DNA of 64,000 nt from RBG-13-51-18 sp963739395 (GCA_963739395.1 CAVUAE010000001.1:1401722-1465721); one strand, 5' to 3'. Counted from the stretch's first letter, positions 8,506-16,875 are shown. Program-made: numbers and translations. The notes: generated by a model from the letters alone, not told the origin.

Positions 8506-8889
8506 ATGAACCTCCCTGATGACAGAAAGCAGAAAGTTATGAAAGAAAAAGAAATGGCTTATTGCGGTATCGTGTGTGCTGAATGCGGCGCATATATCGC
8601 CACTATGAAAAACGATGATAAACTGCGACAGGCGCAGGCGGAGAAGTGGGCTAAACAATATAATATACCCATTATGAAAGCCTCTGATGTTAACTGCACC
8701 GGCTGTGATTCCAAAGGTGTTAGAATGGGTCATTGCGCCGTGTGCCAGATACGCACGTGCGCTAAAGAAAAAGGCTTGAAAAACTGCGGGTATTGTTTAA
8801 ACTACCCGTGTGCCCAACTAGAGTTCGTTATTAAGCACTATCCAGTCGCCAGAGAGAGATTAGACGCTATAAAGAAGGGGAAGAAGTAA
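8506..8889 (+). CDS. Cysteine-rich DUF3795 protein
   Basis: Up to 127 residues with eleven cysteines, including AYCGIVCAECGAYI at the N-terminus, CTGCDSKG, CAVCQIRTCAKEK and NCGYCLNYPCAQLE. This is the DUF3795 pattern, a probable metal- or Fe-S-binding domain of unknown role common in anaerobes. The true start may be the ATG at 8539 or 8554 (MAYCG), since the first residues overlap the end of a repeat. It sits between atpA and atpG, three bases before atpG, so it is co-transcribed with the ATP synthase, which is unusual. Confidence 0.8.
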   Translation: MNLPDDRKQKVMKEKEMAYCGIVCAECGAYIATMKNDDKLRQAQAEKWAKQYNIPIMKASDVNCTGCDSKGVRMGHCAVCQIRTCAKEKGLKNCGYCLNYPCAQLEFVIKHYPVARERLDAIKKGKK

Positions 8890-8892
8890 CCC

Positions 8893-9747
8893 ATGCCGGA
8901 TATTCGTAAGGTAAAGCGCCGTATTAAGGGCGTCCGGAACATCGCCAAGATAACTCGGGCGATGGAGATGATTGCTGCCTCCAAGATGAAAAAGGCGCAG
9001 GAGCAGGGTTTACAGGGGCGGCCTTACGCCGAAAAAATCGAACAGGTCATTGCCGACCTGGCGGCGCTACCGGATATCGGTTTACAGCACCCGCTCTTGC
9101 AGCGTCGGGAGATAAAGAAAATCGCCGTCGTGCACATCACCCCAAATAGGGGACTTTGCGGTGGACTTAACGCTAACCTGAACCGTCAGCTGGCTAATTT
9201 TATCCTCCAGCAAAAAGTGCCGGTCGAGGTAGTCGCAGTGGGACGTAAAGGACGTGATTTCTCGGTTCGCAATACCTGCAAGTTATGCGCCGAGTTTACC
9301 CAGTTGAGTGACCAGCCCAGCTATCTGGATACCCTCCCTGTCTCCAATATCGTGATTCAGGAATACACCGAGGGCATCATCGATATGGTATATATTTCTT
9401 ATGCCCGTTTTATTTCCACATTGGTCCAAAAGCCTGTGATGAAGCAGCTCTTACCCGTGCAGCCGGCTCAAATCCCCGGCGGGCAAAACGTCGACTATAT
9501 TTACGAGCCGGATGCGGAGGCGGTATTGGGCAGTCTGCTGCCCCGCTTCGTTGAGATGGAGATTTACCATGCAATTCTGGAATCCATCGCCAGCGAGCAA
9601 TCGGCGCGTATGGTGGCGATGCGTAACGCTACCGATAGCGCTAACGAACTTATCGGTGACCTGACGCTGCTTTATAACAAGGCAAGGCAGGAAAGTATTA
9701 CCCGCGAGCTTTTGGATATTATCGGTGGGGTTGTGGCTTTAGAATAA
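8893..9747 (+). CDS. atpG: ATP synthase F1 subunit gamma
   Basis: A 284-residue central-shaft subunit. The N-terminal coiled helix begins MPDIRKVKRRIKGVRNIAKITRAMEMIAASKMKKA, the Rossmann core has ITPNRGLCGGLNAN, and the C-terminal helix (MRNATDSANELIGDLTLLYNKARQESITRELLDIIGG) inserts into the alpha3beta3 hexamer. All family landmarks are present. Confidence 0.96.
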   Translation: MPDIRKVKRRIKGVRNIAKITRAMEMIAASKMKKAQEQGLQGRPYAEKIEQVIADLAALPDIGLQHPLLQRREIKKIAVVHITPNRGLCGGLNANLNRQLANFILQQKVPVEVVAVGRKGRDFSVRNTCKLCAEFTQLSDQPSYLDTLPVSNIVIQEYTEGIIDMVYISYARFISTLVQKPVMKQLLPVQPAQIPGGQNVDYIYEPDAEAVLGSLLPRFVEMEIYHAILESIASEQSARMVAMRNATDSANELIGDLTLLYNKARQESITRELLDIIGGVVALE

Positions 9748-9760
9748 TTTTAGTTAAAAC

Positions 9761-9934
9761 GTCATTCCCGCCCCGTATCAGGGTACGGGTTCACCCTGAA
9801 CGGTTCACCGTGAACGGGGTAAACTCCAGCGGGAATCCAGGGGAGGAGAAAAGGGGCGGATTCTGGCCCTCGTGCTGAACTCGGGACTCGGACAGAAGGC
9901 TCGGCCTGAAGGCTGAAGCCTTCGTCAGAATGAC
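9761..9934. repeat. Long intergenic repeat, GTCATTCC...CAGAATGAC family
   Basis: The 207-base gap between atpG and atpD holds an element with GTCATTCC at the left and CAGAATGAC at the right, plus inner segments (CGGGAATCCAGG, GGATTCTGGCC). The same order occurs at 21158-21252. It includes GGTTCACCCTGAACGGTTCACCGTGAAC, a short direct repeat. No gene seen. Confidence 0.7.
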
Positions 9935-9954
9935 AGTGAAAAAGCGAGGTTGTT

Positions 9955-11364
9955 ATGGCAAAAGGAAAAGTGGTTCAAGTGATTGGCACGGTGGTGGACG
10001 TTGAATTTCCACCGGATAAGTTACCCGCGCTTTATAATGCACTCGAAATCAAGAGTGGCAAAAACAAAATAGTGTTGGAGGTGCAAGACCACCTAGGCAA
10101 TAACTGGGTAAGATGCCTCTCGCTTTCGCCGACAGATGGACTGGAACGCGGCGCGGAAGTAATTGATACCGGCTCGGCTTTAAAAGTGCCGGTGGGGAAG
10201 GAAACACTGGGCAGGCTTTTCGACGTCATGGGGACGCCGCTGGATAACCTCGGCGAAGTGAAGGCGGAAGAAAAATGGCCTATCCACCGTCTCCCTCCGT
10301 CCTTCGAAGAGCAGGAAACCCGCACCCAGGTGCTGGAAACAGGCCTTAAAGTGATTGACCTTATTGCACCGTTCACGAGGGGTGGTAAAATCGGGGCTTA
10401 TGGCGGCGCCGGCGTCGGTAAGACGATTATCATTCAGGAGCTTATTCGTAATATCGCTACCGTACACGGCGGTTTTTCCGTCTTTACTGGCATCGGCGAG
10501 CGCTCCCGCGAGGGCAACGACCTCTGGCGCGAAATGAAAGAGTCCGGCGTCATCGATAAAACAGTGATGGTCTTCGGGCAGATGAACGAGCCGCCGGGTG
10601 TACGACTACGCGTTGGATTAACCGGGCTAACCATGGCGGAGTACTTCCGCGATAAAGAAGGGCAAGACGTCTTGCTCTTTATCGATAATATCTACCGCTA
10701 TACCCTGGCAGGCATGGAGGTTTCGGCTTTACTGGGGCGTATGCCTTCGGCCGTTGGTTATCAACCCACACTCGCTACGGAGATGGGCGAGTTACAGGAG
10801 CGGATTACCTCCACCAAGAAAGGCTCGATTACGTCCTTCCAGGCTATATACGTGCCCGCGGATGATTATACCGACCCCGGCGTAGCGACCACCTTCGGAC
10901 ATCTGGACGCCGTCGTGGCACTGGAAAGGTCTATTGCCGAGCAGGGTCTTTATCCCGCCGTCGACCCCCTCACGTCAACTTCCCGCATCCTCGACCCTAA
11001 TACGGTCGGTGAAGAGCATTACCGCGTCGCCCGTGAGGTACAACGTGTGCTACAGCGCTATAAGGACTTGCAGGATATCATCGCCATCCTTGGCATCGAA
11101 GAATTAAGCGAAGAAGATAAACAGAATGTGTCGAGGGCGCGCCGTATCCAACGTTTTCTGTCCCAGCCGATGTTCGTTAGCGAGGTCTTTACCGGTCGAC
11201 CTGGCAAATATGTGAAGATTGCGGATACCGTACGCGGCTTTAAAGAAATTCTCGAAGGTAAATATGATGACCTGCCGGAGCAGGCTTTCTATATGGTCGG
11301 CGGCATTGAAGAAGTAGTCGAAGCCGCCAAAGCATTAGGAGCAGGAAGTAATGCCAAGTCTTAA
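9955..11364 (+). CDS. atpD: ATP synthase F1 subunit beta
   Basis: A 469-residue catalytic subunit. Walker A GGAGVGKT (about residue 150), catalytic glutamate in GERSREGNDL, Walker B DVLLFIDNIYRYT, and ALLGRMPSAVGYQPTLATEMG. The usual family text is LFIDNIFRF; here it is IYRYT. Its end overlaps atpC by 14 bases. Confidence 0.97.
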   Translation: MAKGKVVQVIGTVVDVEFPPDKLPALYNALEIKSGKNKIVLEVQDHLGNNWVRCLSLSPTDGLERGAEVIDTGSALKVPVGKETLGRLFDVMGTPLDNLGEVKAEEKWPIHRLPPSFEEQETRTQVLETGLKVIDLIAPFTRGGKIGAYGGAGVGKTIIIQELIRNIATVHGGFSVFTGIGERSREGNDLWREMKESGVIDKTVMVFGQMNEPPGVRLRVGLTGLTMAEYFRDKEGQDVLLFIDNIYRYTLAGMEVSALLGRMPSAVGYQPTLATEMGELQERITSTKKGSITSFQAIYVPADDYTDPGVATTFGHLDAVVALERSIAEQGLYPAVDPLTSTSRILDPNTVGEEHYRVAREVQRVLQRYKDLQDIIAILGIEELSEEDKQNVSRARRIQRFLSQPMFVSEVFTGRPGKYVKIADTVRGFKEILEGKYDDLPEQAFYMVGGIEEVVEAAKALGAGSNAKS

Positions 11365-11770
11365 GATAGATATCGTTACCGCCGAACGGGTGGTTTATTC
11401 GGCGGAAGCCGATGAGGTAATCGCCCCCGGCATTGAAGGGCAATTGGGCATATTACCGCATCACGCCCCGCTAATGACTACCCTACAAGTAGGCGAGTTG
11501 GTGGTGAAACGGGGTAATGAGGAAGAAAACATAGCGATTTCCGGAGGCTTTCTGGAAGTGCGACCCGACCGTGTTATCGTGTTGGCGGACCAGGCGGAAC
11601 GCGCCTTAGAAATTGATGTTGACCGCGCCGCCGAGGCAAGGAAACGCGCCGAGCAACATTTAAAAGAAAAAGCGGCCGGCGTAGATACAGTTATGGCAGA
11701 GGCGGCTTTACGCAGGGCACTGGTACGACTTTCGGTGGTGGAAAAAGTTCAAAGGCGACGTAAGGTTTAA
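11351..11770 (+). CDS. atpC: ATP synthase F1 subunit epsilon
   Basis: A 139-residue rotor subunit: N-terminal beta-sandwich (LKIDIVTAERVVYSAEADEVIAPGIEGQLGILPHHAPLMT) and a C-terminal helical pair (about residues 88-135) that can regulate ATP hydrolysis. Last gene of the operon, overlapping atpD by 14 bases, so coupled to it. Confidence 0.94.
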   Translation: MPSLKIDIVTAERVVYSAEADEVIAPGIEGQLGILPHHAPLMTTLQVGELVVKRGNEEENIAISGGFLEVRPDRVIVLADQAERALEIDVDRAAEARKRAEQHLKEKAAGVDTVMAEAALRRALVRLSVVEKVQRRRKV

Positions 11771-11802
11771 TAAATATCTCCACTCATGATAAGTTTAAAT
11801 AT

Positions 11803-11829
11803 CCGCTCATGGTGAGCCTGTCGAACCAT
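11803..11829. repeat. Left inverted repeat flanking GIY-YIG gene
   Basis: CCGCTCATGGTGAGCCTGTCGAACCAT. It matches the inverted repeat at 12122-12148 at most positions and can itself fold (ATGGT with ACCAT). Confidence 0.7.
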
Positions 11830-11847
11830 AGCCGCAAGGAATGTGTG

Positions 11848-12144
11848 GTGAGTTTCTGGGTTTATATTCTAAAGTGTTCCGATGGGAGTTACTACACCGG
11901 CCATACTGATGACCTTGAAACACGTATTGCACAACACCAACAACACACGATTAAGGGTTATACATCCACACGGTTGCCAGTAAAATTGGTATTTTGCGAT
12001 GAATTCCCAACTCGTGATAATGCTTTTGAGAGAGAAAGACAGATAAAAGGCTGGACGCGCCGGAAAAAAGAGGCATTAATTAAAGGAGATTGGGACAAAT
12101 TGGTAGAATATTCTAGAAGTCATCCTTCGACAAGCTCAGGATGA
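11848..12144 (+). CDS. GIY-YIG domain protein (UPF0213/YhbQ type)
   Basis: A 98-residue single-domain GIY-YIG protein. WVYILKCSDGSYYTGHTDD is the GIY-YIG core, followed by RIAQHQQH, YTSTRLPVKLVF and the glutamate-bearing AFERERQIKGWTRRKKEALI. Stand-alone members are presumed nucleases of unknown target. The frame opens at 11809, but its first 13 codons come from a repeat. GTG at 11848, seven bases after AAGGA, is the better start. The last seven residues (HPSTSSG) also come from the right-hand repeat, so both ends lie in or beside the inverted repeats. Confidence 0.85.
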   Translation: MSFWVYILKCSDGSYYTGHTDDLETRIAQHQQHTIKGYTSTRLPVKLVFCDEFPTRDNAFERERQIKGWTRRKKEALIKGDWDKLVEYSRSHPSTSSG

Positions 12145-12148
12145 GCGG
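12122..12148. repeat. Right inverted repeat flanking GIY-YIG gene
   Basis: ATCCTTCGACAAGCTCAGGATGAGCGG. It is an inverted partner of 11803-11829 and self-complementary (ATCCT with AGGAT). It encodes the final residues and stop of the GIY-YIG protein. Confidence 0.7.
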
Positions 12149-12158
12149 TGTTTTTTAG

Positions 12159-12683
12159 TTAAGCCTTCTTCATTCTTAAATATTTCAGTGCCTTCTTGGT
12201 AATTTCCTTGACCATGGCGTCTTTGCCGTCCATATAAAGCTGCCGGTCGTTATTGAGTTTCTCCGCCAGTTCCCACTTATGCTTACTTAATCTTTCCCGA
12301 TCTTTTTTATGGGTTTTCATGTAGTCGCGGAAAGCAGTTTCCTTTTTCAGTTCAAAGCTATGTTTCGAGCAAACATATAGGTGGTGAAGAGGTAGAATTG
12401 ATTCATCGGTTAATCTGAAGACCTCTCTGTCTTTGATACCTTGGCCACCTCGATAGTAATAGCCGCGTCCTTCCAGTAAAAGTTTCATTTCTTCCCAGCG
12501 TTCTGGCTCGATGACGATAATGATATCTATTATTGGTTTAGCTATCATGCCTGGGATGGATGTGCTGCCAACGTGCTCAATGCGGATGGACGCTTTCGCT
12601 ACCTTTTCGCCGAGGAATGTTTTTATCTCCTCGAACCACTTGGGCCATTGCGGATTATATTTTTCTACCAGCGTTACGGGCAT
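12159..12683 (-). CDS. GrpB/UPF0157 family nucleotidyltransferase-fold protein
   Basis: A 174-residue protein. VEKYNPQWPKWFEEIKTFLGE, IEHVGSTSIPGMIAKPIIDIIIVI and HHLYVC are GrpB signatures: a minimal nucleotidyltransferase fold with the GSTS and DI active-site elements. It is close in length to the stand-alone family (170-180). The substrate is unknown. It converges with the GIY-YIG gene. Confidence 0.88.
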   Translation of the reverse strand: MPVTLVEKYNPQWPKWFEEIKTFLGEKVAKASIRIEHVGSTSIPGMIAKPIIDIIIVIEPERWEEMKLLLEGRGYYYRGGQGIKDREVFRLTDESILPLHHLYVCSKHSFELKKETAFRDYMKTHKKDRERLSKHKWELAEKLNNDRQLYMDGKDAMVKEITKKALKYLRMKKA

Positions 12684-12710
12684 AAAGAATATCCTTATAT
12701 AAAAGCCTAA

Positions 12711-12736
12711 AGCCCCGAGGTATTCGGGGCTTTTTT
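12711..12736. terminator. Hairpin terminator
   Basis: AGCCCCGA and TCGGGGCT with a five-base loop, followed on the plus strand by TTTTTT and on the minus strand by TTTAGGCTTTT. It most likely ends the rpsP-khpA transcript coming from the right, possibly acting both ways. Confidence 0.7.
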
Positions 12737-12842
12737 GATTGTTGTTCTTCTGTGTGCCTGTTCAATTTCCAAGGTGCAGGCGGTATTTTTTTTCAGGGAG
12801 TTTTAACTCCCCACTCCCCCTTTAAGGGTGTTGGGGGAAAAG

Positions 12843-13070
12843 TTACATTATTTCTAGTCTTACTCTGGTTTGGGCTTTAGCGGCTTTTACCCTAAGCAAA
12901 GTGCGCATTGCCTGGGCAATCTGGCCTTGCTTACCGATGATTCTGCCTTTGTCTTCATCAGCCACGCGTAGTTTTAGCGTGATACCCTCTTCGTTAGTCT
13001 CCTCGTCGACATTCACTGCGTCCGGGTTGTTTACGATGCTTTTGGCGATGTACGTAACTAGGTCTTTCAT
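12843..13070 (-). CDS. khpA: KH-domain RNA-binding protein
   Basis: A 75-residue single KH domain: LVTYIAKSIVNNPDAVNVDEE then DKGRIIGKQGQIAQAMRTLLR, where GKQG is the RNA-contacting GxxG loop. It matches KhpA (YlqC), an RNA chaperone that commonly follows rpsP. Its start overlaps the rpsP stop by four bases. Confidence 0.92.
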   Translation of the reverse strand: MKDLVTYIAKSIVNNPDAVNVDEETNEEGITLKLRVADEDKGRIIGKQGQIAQAMRTLLRVKAAKAQTRVRLEIM

Positions 13071-13336
13071 GCTTTCTCCTTGACCGGTTTGAATTTTTCC
13101 AGGATACCTGCCTTACCTAGTAGTCTGGCAGTGGTGCCTGTCGGCTGGGCGCCCTGTTTAAGCCAGTGCAGGGCTCTTTCTTCTTGGATATTGATGGTGG
13201 CTGGTTCGGTTCTCGGGTTATAATGCCCGATGATTTCTACGAATGCCCCGTCCCGGGGTGCCCGGCTATCAACGATGACCATTCTGTAGCTGGGTTGTCC
13301 CCTGGCTCCTGTACGGCGAAGTCTGATTTTTAGCAT
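13067..13336 (-). CDS. rpsP: 30S ribosomal protein S16
   Basis: An 89-residue protein opening MLKIRLRRTGARGQPSYRMVIVDSRAPRDGAFVEIIGHYNP, the S16 signature, with WLKQGAQPTGTTARLL near the C-terminus. First gene of a two-gene operon with khpA. The usual trmD/rimM/rplS partners are not here. Confidence 0.96.
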   Translation of the reverse strand: MLKIRLRRTGARGQPSYRMVIVDSRAPRDGAFVEIIGHYNPRTEPATINIQEERALHWLKQGAQPTGTTARLLGKAGILEKFKPVKEKA

Positions 13337-13376
13337 GAACTCCTTGATTTTCTAGTATAAAACTTTTCCGTCCCCT

Positions 13377-13405
13377 ATTATGCACTATAACGTAATATCT
13401 GTCAA
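13377..13405 (-). promoter_or_regulatory. Promoter of rpsP-khpA
   Basis: Minus strand TTGACA (13400-13405), 17-base spacer, CATAAT (13377-13382), about 40 bases before the rpsP start. Confidence 0.65.
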
Positions 13406-13562
13406 TGGTGGCACATTAATATATTTAAATTACGTGTCTTTTAGCTTTAAATTTAGTCGTTTATTGCACTTTTGGCATTTTAACTTTTCTTTCGTCCGCT
13501 TGACACCCTTTCCTCTCATGTTGTATACATAGGGCGTATCTATCGATAGAAAGAAGGCTGGT

Positions 13563-13886
13563 ATGGGTGTTTTTTCTTTTCTTAAAAAAGTATTCGCCGG
13601 GGAGAGCGCGGACGAAGAAGAATTGGATGCCGCCCGCAGGCGTCACGGCATTGTGCTGACGGGAAAGGAAAAACTGGAGGCAAGAAGACCGACGACGGAA
13701 GCCGAGCGCTTTGCCGCGGAATTTGACGTCTGGGAAGAGCTGAAGAACTACCGCTGGAATTTCTTTGTGGGTAATTGGGTGGCGCGTAAAATTCACCCCG
13801 TCGGCGAGGAGAAGGTTAAACGGGACTTGGAAAGACTCGAGAAAAAACGACAGGAAGAAGCAGAAAGGAAAAAGAGGGAGCAATAA
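13563..13886 (+). CDS. Small charged protein of unknown function
   Basis: A 107-residue soluble protein with an acidic first third (ESADEEELDAARRRHG), a central tryptophan-containing segment (VWEELKNYRWNFFVGNWVARKIHP) and a strongly basic/acidic coiled C-terminus (RDLERLEKKRQEEAERKKREQ). No signal peptide or recognised motif. It has its own short leader and is not obviously in an operon. Confidence 0.7.
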   Translation: MGVFSFLKKVFAGESADEEELDAARRRHGIVLTGKEKLEARRPTTEAERFAAEFDVWEELKNYRWNFFVGNWVARKIHPVGEEKVKRDLERLEKKRQEEAERKKREQ

Positions 13887-13916
13887 ACTCCCTCCCTGCC
13901 TTTACCCCCCCCCTTA

Positions 13917-13944
13917 TCCCGAGTGAATGAAGTGAGTCGAGGGA
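13917..13944. repeat. Palindrome of the CCCGAG...CTCGAGGG family
   Basis: TCCCGAGTGAATGAAGTGAGTCGAGGGA. It has the same pattern as the copies at 32423-32450 and 32531-32558, with base changes. Confidence 0.65.
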
Positions 13945-13952
13945 TTGTTTAG

Positions 13953-14423
13953 CTAAAGTTCTGTTAGCTTATCTATAAAAATCACCAGCGGCGCGATAAC
14001 GCTTACTGCCCCCACAGAAATCAGAATTATAGCGAAGAGATTGTACCTCGTTTCGTAGCCTTTAAAAATCGAGCCGTCATAATACTGCGCTACGCCGGCG
14101 TCTTTATAGAGTTTCACCAAGCCTCGGTTGAGTTTCGCCCGCTGCTTTTTATTCTTCAAAAGCGTGAGTACGGAGTACCAGATAACAGCGACGGTAGCCA
14201 GAATGCTTATTACCATGATAATCGTGGGGGCGACATTGAAGGTCGTCTTGGTTTTTAAAGCGCCCAAAATGTTGGTTATCGAGCCGGTGGAGCTCTCGGC
14301 AAAAATCATGGCGATGGTGAAGAGTATTAACGAAACAACAATAGCGATAACGGCGATTTTGGTGTCTAGCCGGGTTGCCTGCTTAAGCTCATTACTGATT
14401 TGCTCGTGAATACGCTCTTTCAT
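13953..14423 (-). CDS. Membrane protein of unknown function
   Basis: A 156-residue protein with three predicted membrane helices: about residues 22-43, 67-89 and 128-150. Basic segments (KNKKQRAKLNRGLVKLYKD) lie between helices two and three. The N-terminus is amphipathic (MKERIHEQISNELKQATRLDTK). Good ribosome site GGAGG before the ATG. No family recognised. Confidence 0.75.
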   Translation of the reverse strand: MKERIHEQISNELKQATRLDTKIAVIAIVVSLILFTIAMIFAESSTGSITNILGALKTKTTFNVAPTIIMVISILATVAVIWYSVLTLLKNKKQRAKLNRGLVKLYKDAGVAQYYDGSIFKGYETRYNLFAIILISVGAVSVIAPLVIFIDKLTEL

Positions 14424-14480
14424 ATATACCTCCTTGCGACTTTAGAGTTTGGATTATAATAGGCTTTTCTAGAGGGTTTG

Positions 14481-15329
14481 TCAAACGGTCTTTAATTTTC
14501 GCCGGAGAGCTATCAGTAATATGCCTGGTCCCGTGTGGACTCCCAGCGCCGGTCCCAGCTGGGCTAGCTTTATCTGGGCTTCATCAAATATAGCACCCAG
14601 GCGTCTGACCAGGGCTTGTCCTTCTTCCAGTGTAGTGTTATACACCACCGCTAAATCCTGGATTTCCGGCGTATTTTTCACATAGTCGAACAGGATGTCG
14701 ATGCCCTTGACGCGACTGCGCACCCGGCCGGTCGGCGCCAGTACCCCGTCTTTAACGGTCAGCATCGGCTTCACATTCAATAACGAGCCTAATAGCGCCT
14801 GCATTTTGCCGATACGCCCGCCCAGCGCCAGGTATTTGAGTGTATCGAGGAGTCCCAGTATATGGATGCTGGGAATCATTTGCCTTACTTCTTTGGCAAT
14901 CTGTTGCAGACTCCTGCCGGACTGCGCCATCTCATTGGCGGCGAGAACCAGTAACCCTAGGCCCATCGTCACTACCTGTGAGTCGATTATCTCGATGGGA
15001 CATATATTGCCTACCGCTTTCTTGCCGAGTAACGCCGAGTTATAGGTGCCGCTTAGCTTACTGGTTACATGAATCGAAAGAATCCCGTCGGCGCTTTTAG
15101 CCAGCTCCTGGTAGACGTTAATAAAATCCTGCGGCGACGGCGCCGAAGTGCTGGGATGTATGGGACCGTTAATCAGCCGGCGGTAAAATTCATCCTGGCT
15201 GATGTCCACCACGTCGCGGAAGACCTCATCTCCAAAACGCAGATAGACCGGCACCACGGTAATACCGAGCGCCTTAGCTAACTGCGGTGGAATATCGGCA
15301 CAGCTATCGGTAACGATTTTTATGGTCAT
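14481..15329 (-). CDS. DegV family fatty-acid-binding protein
   Basis: A 282-residue two-domain DegV protein. MTIKIVTDSCADIPPQ is the family start, followed by HPSTSAPSPQDF, SIHVTSKLSGTYNSA and the C-terminal GPALGVHTGPG. DegV/FakB proteins bind a fatty acid and present it to a kinase; no FakA partner is in the window. The frame stays open for 61 more codons upstream, but homology begins at the ATG at 15329, with GGGAG 12 bases upstream. Confidence 0.92.
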   Translation of the reverse strand: MTIKIVTDSCADIPPQLAKALGITVVPVYLRFGDEVFRDVVDISQDEFYRRLINGPIHPSTSAPSPQDFINVYQELAKSADGILSIHVTSKLSGTYNSALLGKKAVGNICPIEIIDSQVVTMGLGLLVLAANEMAQSGRSLQQIAKEVRQMIPSIHILGLLDTLKYLALGGRIGKMQALLGSLLNVKPMLTVKDGVLAPTGRVRSRVKGIDILFDYVKNTPEIQDLAVVYNTTLEEGQALVRRLGAIFDEAQIKLAQLGPALGVHTGPGILLIALRRKLKTV

Positions 15330-15519
15330 GTCAGAAAACTCCCATCGAAAATTAGATTTGATGCGAATCGTAGATGCTACAGTATAACAAAAAAACTGGC
15401 GGGTGTAAATTAGGTTTAACAAGCGTGAGGAAAAGGATAAGAAGAAGAGGAGGTATTGGATTGCTAGTGAATGCATTCCTGCATAAAGACATTCTTGTGA
15501 AAATGACTTCAATGTACAA

Positions 15520-15990
15520 TTACACAGATGATTTTAAATTTGGTTTAATGTATTTTTCTATTAATTTTGATAAATAATCACAATTGTTTTTTGCTGCTTT
15601 AAAATGTGATGTAAATTGTTCAAAAATTACTTCAACGTTCATTCTTGATTTGTCTGTAGCCTTATTTAAATCGTAATCCTGCGTTTGAACTGCAAAATAC
15701 TCTACACGATTAGTGATGAACGTAATGCTATAATCAATTTTACTCAAAAAATTCCGGGCACTTAATCCGTAATTTTTCGAGTTGAAGTCTAAATCAGTAT
15801 ATTCTCTTGTCCCATCTTCCTTAATATAGTCTTCAATAAATATATCCTCAATTTTTTCTGGACAGATATTACTACATAATTCGTACAGTAGATATATTCT
15901 TTCTAACATAACCTCGGTATTTAACCCTAACTCTCTTAAATACGGAAGGAATTTCATGAAATCTTCATTATCATATTTTAGCTTTGGCAT
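15520..15990 (-). CDS. Unknown AT-rich protein paired with RelA/SpoT-like synthetase
   Basis: A 156-residue, mostly helical, acidic protein with no signal peptide or membrane segment. I chose the ATG at 15990 because AAGGAG lies seven bases before it; another ATG two codons upstream is possible. The ribosome site lies inside the last codons of the upstream synthetase gene and the two frames overlap by about 20 bases, so translation is coupled. Base composition is clearly AT-richer than the neighbours. No family recognised. Position suggests an antitoxin or partner of the synthetase. Confidence 0.7.
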   Translation of the reverse strand: MPKLKYDNEDFMKFLPYLRELGLNTEVMLERIYLLYELCSNICPEKIEDIFIEDYIKEDGTREYTDLDFNSKNYGLSARNFLSKIDYSITFITNRVEYFAVQTQDYDLNKATDKSRMNVEVIFEQFTSHFKAAKNNCDYLSKLIEKYIKPNLKSSV

Positions 15991-16783
15991 TTTCATTCTC
16001 CTTTTCTCTAATATCTACAATCATACCTTCCACATAATGTAAAATATGACCTAAGTAATTAGTAGCAAATTCATCACTCCTATAGTCCCATTGCCATGAC
16101 TTCTCTGTTCTATCTACTATCTTGATTCTTCTTTCTTCGTAATATTTATGTAACAATTTTCTTATTACTTCCTGTAATTGTGTGGTTATCTGAATTTCGA
16201 TATCGGTATCAACTCTGTAGGTATCCCAGTCTATTTTCGGAATTTCAAAATTATCTCTTGTATATAAGTGTACTGCATAATAACCTACTTCTCTAGCTTC
16301 AAAATAACAACTAAAATCCTTGTTATTTCCTTCACATAATAATTTTATCTTTTGTACTAAAAAATCAACACCGTCGAGATATTTAACTACCAATGTTGTT
16401 CTTAAAATATCATTTATATATAAGTACCAATTTTCTGGAAGAATCCATCCTGTGATTGGTGGGTTTGGATAGTTTTCATTCTCTATTATATTTTTTCTAT
16501 ATGTTTTTTCAATGATAGATTTAAATGGTTTTGTTGATATTTCGGGAGTATTCATATCTTGAAACAAATGATATTGTTTATCTATTAGGTATTCGTCATT
16601 ATATTCACTAATATTTTTAACCAGTTGTTTCCAAAAATCCGAGATAATGAATTGTTGCTTCATTTTTTCTGTGACAGATTCGTAATGGTTCTTGATTTTA
16701 TCAGATAAATCAATTTTATGGTTTTCTTTTAACCATTTTTTGTATTCAGTTATATCCTTTGGTTTTTCTTCCACAACATTCAC
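15971..16783 (-). CDS. RelA/SpoT-like nucleotide (alarmone) synthetase
   Basis: A 270-residue protein. The central part carries the synthetase-fold landmarks in order: SIIEKTYRKN (substrate-binding K and RK), INDILRTTLVVKYLDGVDFLVQKI (D..R), EAREVGYYAVHLYTRD (the YR/YAxHL element) and TDIEIQITTQLQEVIRKLLHKYYEERR (the glutamate of EIQI). There is no HD hydrolase domain and no TGS or ACT regulatory region, so it is a small-synthetase type. Possible products are (p)ppGpp or, as in toxSAS toxins, other pyrophosphorylated nucleotides. It overlaps the downstream unknown gene. AT-rich, likely imported. Confidence 0.78.
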   Translation of the reverse strand: MNVVEEKPKDITEYKKWLKENHKIDLSDKIKNHYESVTEKMKQQFIISDFWKQLVKNISEYNDEYLIDKQYHLFQDMNTPEISTKPFKSIIEKTYRKNIIENENYPNPPITGWILPENWYLYINDILRTTLVVKYLDGVDFLVQKIKLLCEGNNKDFSCYFEAREVGYYAVHLYTRDNFEIPKIDWDTYRVDTDIEIQITTQLQEVIRKLLHKYYEERRIKIVDRTEKSWQWDYRSDEFATNYLGHILHYVEGMIVDIREKENENAKAKI

Positions 16784-16875
16784 CTATTAATACCAAATTC
16801 ACCAAAGGTAAATAGCATTCCGTCTAGCTAGATTATCAAAGTGGATTATAAACCTTTAATCCGACTATATCAAGA

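Noticed and set aside
12771..12840. Terminator between khpA and the GrpB gene at GGGAGTTTTAACTCCC
   Set aside because: The stem is good but no T-run follows on either strand; the hairpin at 12711-12736 is better.
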